Shown piece after piece: positions 14,491-18,784 of a DNA stretch of 18,784 nt. Below the pieces are notes generated by a model. The model did not search any database. It was not told where the DNA came from and worked only from the letters and a program-made list of their open reading frames with translations. The DNA is taken from contig JAFTBT010000088.1 of the NCBI GenBank assembly GCA_017455085.1, positions 1-18,784 on the forward strand, in the 5' to 3' direction. This stretch comes from Synergistaceae bacterium (GTDB lineage: Bacteria; Synergistota; Synergistia; Synergistales; Aminobacteriaceae). Each line of letters starts with the position of its first letter. Positions within the stretch are counted from its first letter, which is position 1. A program made the position numbers and the translations under genes.

Positions 14491-15968
14491 AAGTTATGCA
14501 GTCCATACTGTTCCGTGTATGGCTTCTTCCTCCCGCTCGCTACGTCCACTATGAACCTGAATATCTCCGTCCCAACTTCCGCAATACTCTTCTCGCCGGT
14601 AACTACATCCCCAGCACTAATATCTATCACGTCCGGCCACTGTGCCTTCATCTCGTTACGAGAACACACCTTTATCACCGGAGCCGCCGCTAGTCCATAC
14701 GGAGTCCCCCTTCCCGTCATGAACACCTGAAGCCCTATCCCGCTCGCAAGCTGACACGGCCCGCAAACTATATCGCTCGCAGGTGTCGCAGCATATATCA
14801 GCCCGTGCTTTGTGGGTCTCTCCGCAGGTGACAGCACCTCCACGATCGGACTCGTCCCCGATTTCGCGATTGACCCCATAGCTTTCTCGACTATGTTGCT
14901 CAGTCCGCCCTTCTTGTTGCCCGGTGTAGGGTTCGCGCTCCTGTCGACTTCTCCAGCATCAAGATACGCATCGTACCAGCGCATTTCTTTGGCGAGTTTG
15001 TCCCTCACTTCGGCACTAACGCAACGCTCAGCAATCAGGTGTACTCCGTCACGTACTTCAGTTACTTCGCTGAACATCACAGTAGCTCCCGCCTGCACAA
15101 GCAAGTCCGCCGCATACCCTGCACTCGGATTCGCACTCACTCCAGAAAACGCATCACTGCCTCCGCACTGCATACCCACAAGCAAATCGCTCAAGGGCAG
15201 CTCTTCACGTTTACGAGCATTCAGCACAACAAGTTTCTTCTCCGCAAGAGTCATAATCGCCGTCATCATAGCCTCAAAGCCCTTGCAGTCCTGTAACACT
15301 ACAACATTATCCGGAGTGTTGTTCTCTGCTCCCACAAGCATGTCGACCGTCAATTTTTCGCACCCTAACGACACAACCATCAATTGCCCGCCGAAATTAG
15401 GGTGCCTCGCTATGTTCTGGAGTGCCCTTATCGGAAATTTGGCGTTCGGTGCATTGATAGCCACCCCGCAGCCGTACGCATGGTTTATCGCTACGACATC
15501 GTCAACGTTCGGGTACTTGGGCATGAGTTCACGGCGTATCCTCTCTACAGCAACGTCAAGCACTCCCTGTACGCACTGTACTGTGGTCTGAATGCCGAGT
15601 ATATTCCGTGTGCCAGCGTAAAAGCCTTCAGGGTTACGATAGCCCATAAATGTTTTTACTGGTGCTTGTGGTAAATCCTTCCTGATGTTCACGCCATAGG
15701 GCATATTGTCCACCGATGGAGACACAGGTAATCTCAGCATGTGTTCATTGATCCACGCACCGCGCTTGATGTCGTCGAGAGCATAGCCCAAAACTACACC
15801 GTACCTGATGATTTCTCCGTCTTTGGGTATGCCGACCAGAGCGAACTTGTGGGCTTGTGGTATGTCGTCAAGTAACACGAGTCCGGGCATGATTTCCGTA
15901 CCCTTTGCGACGTCATGAGTAGCTACAGCGACGTTATCGCGGTCAGTAAGTTTCACGTAGTCACGCAA
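14457..15968 (-). CDS. garD: Galactarate dehydratase
   Basis: A 503-residue enzyme of the UxaA/GarD family that dehydrates galactarate (mucate) to 5-keto-4-deoxy-D-glucarate. It aligns by eye over its whole length with E. coli GarD (523 residues). The N-terminal SAF-like domain includes [15 protein letters not shown] and [13 protein letters not shown]. The catalytic part contains [24 protein letters not shown] (151-174), [17 protein letters not shown] (265-281), VMFSEVTEV (297-305), [14 protein letters not shown] and GRGTPYGL, and it ends in [13 protein letters not shown]. The start is a TTG at 15968, with a purine-rich AGAGGGGGG about eight bases upstream and no nearby in-frame ATG. Homology begins within the first few residues, so little is missing. 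It has a terminator (16029-16069) between it and garR, so it is probably transcribed separately. Confidence 0.96.
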   Translation of the reverse strand: MRDYVKLTDRDNVAVATHDVAKGTEIMPGLVLLDDIPQAHKFALVGIPKDGEIIRYGVVLGYALDDIKRGAWINEHMLRLPVSPSVDNMPYGVNIRKDLPQAPVKTFMGYRNPEGFYAGTRNILGIQTTVQCVQGVLDVAVERIRRELMPKYPNVDDVVAINHAYGCGVAINAPNAKFPIRALQNIARHPNFGGQLMVVSLGCEKLTVDMLVGAENNTPDNVVVLQDCKGFEAMMTAIMTLAEKKLVVLNARKREELPLSDLLVGMQCGGSDAFSGVSANPSAGYAADLLVQAGATVMFSEVTEVRDGVHLIAERCVSAEVRDKLAKEMRWYDAYLDAGEVDRSANPTPGNKKGGLSNIVEKAMGSIAKSGTSPIVEVLSPAERPTKHGLIYAATPASDIVCGPCQLASGIGLQVFMTGRGTPYGLAAAPVIKVCSRNEMKAQWPDVIDISAGDVVTGEKSIAEVGTEIFRFIVDVASGRKKPYTEQYGLHNFLCIFNPAPIT

Positions 15969-16028
15969 AATATTTCCCCCCTCTGAGAGATTATGAAGTG
16001 TTTATGTGGAATGAGTATATTGTACAGG

Positions 16029-16069
16029 AAAAACAAAACGGCCAGCAATGAATCTACATCACTGACCGT
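16029..16069 (-). terminator. Rho-independent terminator after garR
   Basis: On the minus strand ACGGTCAG pairs with CTGGCCGT (8 bp, one G-U) around a 16-base loop and is followed by TTTGTTTTT. It lies 25 bases after the garR stop and before the garD leader. Confidence 0.85.
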
Positions 16070-16093
16070 AAATTTCTGTCTGCTGCTGAGACT

Positions 16094-16990
16094 CTAGCCT
16101 CTGGTGATCTCCGTGTTCGCCATCTTCTCGTACACTAAGGCTAGTGCACTGTGATCACACTGACCCTTGCCGTCATTGTGGAGTATCTTCATCATCTCGA
16201 ACACCTGCGCAGTGAGTGGCATAGGTGCATCCACAGACTTGGCCGCGTCAAAAACGTTGTTGAGATCCTTGATGTGTAAATCTATCCTGAATCCCGGCGT
16301 AAAATTCCTGTCCATAATCATCGGAGCTTTCGCATCCATGACTGTCGACCCCGCGAGACCTCCTCTGATTGCCTGATATATCGCCTCAGGATTCACACCT
16401 GCTTTTTTGCCGAGCATAAGTGCCTCACTCACCGCAGCAATGTTTATCGCAACTACTGCCTGATTGCACAGTTTCGTCACGTTCCCTGCGCCTATTCCTC
16501 CGCATAGCACAACGCTCGACCCCATCGCCTCAAGCACGGGCTTCACCTTCGCGAAAACTTCGGGCTTCCCTCCGACCATGAAGCTCAATGTCCCGTCAAC
16601 TGCCTTCGGTTCTCCGCCGGACACAGGAGCATCAAGCATCTCTATTCCCTTCGCAGCAAGGGAGGCCGCAATCTCACGGCTCGCTATCGGGTTGATCGAG
16701 GACATATCCGCGAAAATTGCACCCTTCTCCATGAAGTCAGCTACTTTGTCGTCAGTGAGCATAACGCTCTTCACGTGGGGCGAGTTCGGCAGCATCGTAA
16801 GCACCAGCTCTGCACCCTTCGCAACGTCTGAGGCTTTCTCTGCGGCTTTGGCTTTGCCCTGAGAAAACGCGACTACGTCATCTACTGCGGCTTTACTCCT
16901 GTTGTACACAGTAAGTTCATGCCCGGCCTTGATGAGGTTCTTGGCCATAGGTTTGCCCATAATTCCCAGTCCTATAAATCCGATCTTCAT
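16094..16990 (-). CDS. garR: 2-hydroxy-3-oxopropionate (tartronate semialdehyde) reductase
   Basis: A 298-residue beta-hydroxyacid dehydrogenase that reduces tartronate semialdehyde to D-glycerate with NAD(P)H. The N-terminal Rossmann motif is GFIGLGIMGKPMAKNL (4-19). Next come the TMLPNSPHVKSV region (65-76), the substrate-binding DAPVSGGEPKAVDGTLSFMVGG (120-141), GAGNVTKLCNQ with the catalytic lysine (K173), and the long conserved block AIRGGLAGSTVMDAKAPMIMDRNF near 207-230. Identity with E. coli GarR is high over the full length, so GarR/GlxR is favoured over 3-hydroxyisobutyrate dehydrogenase. AGGAGG lies ten bases before the ATG and the amidohydrolase gene ends 18 bases upstream, placing garR third in a TRAP receptor - amidohydrolase - garR operon. 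Confidence 0.95.
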   Translation of the reverse strand: MKIGFIGLGIMGKPMAKNLIKAGHELTVYNRSKAAVDDVVAFSQGKAKAAEKASDVAKGAELVLTMLPNSPHVKSVMLTDDKVADFMEKGAIFADMSSINPIASREIAASLAAKGIEMLDAPVSGGEPKAVDGTLSFMVGGKPEVFAKVKPVLEAMGSSVVLCGGIGAGNVTKLCNQAVVAINIAAVSEALMLGKKAGVNPEAIYQAIRGGLAGSTVMDAKAPMIMDRNFTPGFRIDLHIKDLNNVFDAAKSVDAPMPLTAQVFEMMKILHNDGKGQCDHSALALVYEKMANTEITRG

Positions 16991-17008
16991 TGTTAGTATT
17001 CCTCCTGT

Positions 17009-18142
17009 TTACGCAAAATCTGCTTGGCAATACATGCACTTTCCGCCCTTGAACGTCATCATCGGCACAAGTACTTGGCTTCCTGTGAACGTATGCCCGT
17101 TAATGTCAGTATACCCCACACTCTTATGCTTGAGCCGGAAAATCGCAATATCCCCTTCCGTGCCTTCAGCAATGCTCCCAAGTTCAGGACGCTTCACCAA
17201 TTTTGCGGGGGTAATAGTCGCGGCTCTGAGTACGTCCTCTAACTTCATCCCGAAATCTACATACTTGCTCAAGATTCTCGGCAGTGTGTGCAATGGCTGC
17301 AAGAACCAGCTGCTTGTGTTATTGTCGCTGGAGATGATATCCGGAGTGAATCCCTGAGCTATAGCCTTCCTGCAAATCTCTATGTCGAAATTGCTCCTGC
17401 CATTGGACGCGTCAAAGAGTACTCCCCTTTCACGAGCCCTCCAGAGTCCGGCCAAGACTCTCCCGTCAGAATCGAGGCATGTGTTTTTCCCGCGACCGTG
17501 ATATATGTGGCAGATGACATCCCCAGCTCTGAGCATTCCCGCGAGTTCGTCAAGGGGTATAGCGCAGTCCGTGACATGCACAACGACTCGAGTCCCTGCT
17601 TTCTCCGCGATTCTGACTGTCTCAGCTAGTGATGCCCTTGCGAGTTCAGGGGAGACTATGCCGTGTGAGATTCTGGTCTTGAGGGCGACAAGATTATCCG
17701 GATATTTCGTGAACAGCTCCAGAATCTTGGTCTCGTCGAAGAATTTCGGGTCTAGATTCTCCGGGTATCTATCATTGCTCTGGCCTCCGGAAGCGACTAG
17801 TAAACAGTTCAGTATCCTCACTTCGGACATCGTCATAACCGTGCGCCTATAAGCCTCATAGCCTCCAACTCCGCAGGTGCCTCCGTCAACAGCAGTAGTG
17901 ATTCCATTGCAGAAAGAGCTTGCGTCAGGGTTGATGCTGTTTTCGCTGCCGTGAAGGTAGTAATGTACATGGTAGTCTATCAGTGAGGGCATGACTATAC
18001 AGCCGGAAGCGTCGATGATTTGCCTGTATGTTTTGGCGTCATGAGGTGCTGCGATTTTGCCGTCAACGAGAGCTATATCACCGTGAGAGAATCTGCCTTC
18101 ATGCGGGTCAAAAATTTCTGCGTTCCCGATCAAGAAATCCAT
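17009..18142 (-). CDS. Amidohydrolase/deacetylase-family metal-dependent hydrolase
   Basis: A 377-residue amidohydrolase-superfamily TIM barrel, close in plan to dihydroorotase-like deacetylases (the Atu3266/EF_0837 group, from memory). The metal-binding set is complete: H58-x-H60 in IDYHVHYY, carboxylatable K155 in LVALKTRIS, H189 in VVVHVTDC, H212 in CHIYHG, and catalytic D273 in ISSDNN. The N- and C-terminal segments form the usual small beta domain (GDIALVDGKI; EGTEGDIAIFRLKHKSVGYTD). It probably removes an acyl or similar group from a small substrate; the true substrate is unknown. It starts six bases after dctP ends, so the TRAP substrate may be what it hydrolyses, with garR handling a product. 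Only a weak AAGGA precedes the ATG, so it is likely translated by coupling. Confidence 0.85.
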   Translation of the reverse strand: MDFLIGNAEIFDPHEGRFSHGDIALVDGKIAAPHDAKTYRQIIDASGCIVMPSLIDYHVHYYLHGSENSINPDASSFCNGITTAVDGGTCGVGGYEAYRRTVMTMSEVRILNCLLVASGGQSNDRYPENLDPKFFDETKILELFTKYPDNLVALKTRISHGIVSPELARASLAETVRIAEKAGTRVVVHVTDCAIPLDELAGMLRAGDVICHIYHGRGKNTCLDSDGRVLAGLWRARERGVLFDASNGRSNFDIEICRKAIAQGFTPDIISSDNNTSSWFLQPLHTLPRILSKYVDFGMKLEDVLRAATITPAKLVKRPELGSIAEGTEGDIAIFRLKHKSVGYTDINGHTFTGSQVLVPMMTFKGGKCMYCQADFA

Positions 18143-18148
18143 AGCTCA

Positions 18149-18784
18149 CTAATCCTTGAGACCAGCAATAGCGTTCAGCATGCCGTCTACTTTCTCATTG
18201 CCGAGATTCTTGCGCACTGCGTCATACACTACAGCGGCTTTCTCCCTGAGTTTGGCGTAATCTGCCTCTCCGATAGTGAGTATTTCGCACCCGGCTTTGA
18301 GGCACGTTGCCTTGTCCAGCTCTATGCTCTGTTCCGCTACGCCCTCAGCGAATTTTGCGGCTTCTTCTGCGCACTGGTCTACTATCTTTCTGGTCTCCTC
18401 AGGCAAACTCTGGTATGTGTCGTTGTTCATGAAGAACGTAATGATGTGCCCGATGTGGTTCGTTTCTACGATATACTTCTGGACTTCGTGAAGGTTGTTG
18501 CCCACGATATTCATGTAGGGGTTTTCTTCGCCGTCAATCGTATTCTGCTGAAGTGCCATGAACAGCTCGCTGAACTCTATAGGAGTCGCTGATGCCCCGA
18601 TAGCGTTCCAGTACATTATGTGATACGGATTAGTCATAACACGGATCTTCATGCTCGCAAGGTCATCAATGGAGGTGATTTTCTTGCTGGTGGTCGTGAG
18701 CTGACGGAAGCCCGCATCAGAGAATGCCAGCATATGAATCCCGACAGCCTCGCAGTATGTGTTGATGGTCTTTTTGGCGTAATC
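18149..18784 (-). CDS. TRAP transporter solute receptor (DctP family), 5' end outside window
   Basis: The frame is open to the window edge; 211 codons plus the stop are visible, about two thirds of a typical 330-residue receptor. Family landmarks are the DLASMKIRVMTNPYH segment with the substrate-binding arginine of the KIRV motif, the WNAIGASATPIEFSELFMALQQNTIDGEENP stretch, and KYIVETNHIGH. These periplasmic proteins bind a carboxylate or similar solute and pass it to the DctQ/DctM membrane pair. No dctQ or dctM lies downstream, where they are often found; instead an amidohydrolase and garR follow at once. The substrate may be a sugar acid or a hydroxy-acid derivative, inferred from neighbours only. 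Confidence 0.9.
   Translation of the reverse strand, partial: DYAKKTINTYCEAVGIHMLAFSDAGFRQLTTTSKKITSIDDLASMKIRVMTNPYHIMYWNAIGASATPIEFSELFMALQQNTIDGEENPYMNIVGNNLHEVQKYIVETNHIGHIITFFMNNDTYQSLPEETRKIVDQCAEEAAKFAEGVAEQSIELDKATCLKAGCEILTIGEADYAKLREKAAVVYDAVRKNLGNEKVDGMLNAIAGLKD

Noticed and set aside
14812..15591. Long plus-strand frame of 259 codons
   Set aside because: It lies fully antisense to garD, which matches E. coli GarD end to end; the translation is low-complexity Ser/Thr/Ala-rich, as expected of a shadow.

Overview
The window looks like part of a Gram-negative anaerobe of the Synergistota type. This rests on two classes of periplasmic solute receptor at the window edges (tripartite tricarboxylate and TRAP), sugar-acid catabolism, strong AGGAGG ribosome sites, and dense operons that often start with GTG or TTG. 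The phylum is an inference. The envelope type is better supported, by the periplasmic receptors and a secreted coiled-coil protein.

Layout. Bases 1-2153 (+) hold the 3' part of a TctC-type receptor gene and gudD, D-glucarate dehydratase. Bases 2182-4475 (-) hold a tightly overlapping four-gene operon: two DUF488 paralogues followed by two paralogues of a dual-OB-like family. Next on the same strand is a DapA-family aldolase or dehydratase gene (4520-5410), read divergently from a secreted coiled-coil protein gene (5562-6968). Bases 7051-12030 (+) are a housekeeping operon, dnaJ - acpS - slipin - alaS, with every junction overlapping. A gene-poor stretch with a 74-bp hairpin element leads to a lone type IV pilin-like gene (12423-12935). 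A broken RNHCP-domain gene is coupled to ruvX (13059-13661). On the minus strand follow a PIN toxin and antitoxin pair (13705-14332), garD (14457-15968), garR, a deacetylase-type amidohydrolase, and the 3' part of a TRAP receptor gene dctP that runs off the window.

How the genes fit. GudD and GarD each make 5-keto-4-deoxy-D-glucarate, from glucarate and galactarate respectively. GarR reduces tartronate semialdehyde to D-glycerate. The missing middle step, cleavage to pyruvate and tartronate semialdehyde, is normally done by GarL, which is not seen here. The DapA-family enzyme is the natural candidate. The pathway genes are split into two groups about 10 kb apart, separated by housekeeping genes.

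The part most likely to be a poorly described system is the DUF488/dual-OB quartet. Both families are doubled, all four genes overlap, and the G+C looks lower than in the flanking metabolic genes. A role in nucleic-acid recognition or defence is possible but not shown by the sequence. Other points worth checking are the hairpin element at 12220-12293, the RNHCP remnant that seems to have lost its middle, paired dyad repeats before gudD, and a duplicated 3' end of garD. No tRNA, rRNA, CRISPR array, transposase or origin was recognised.
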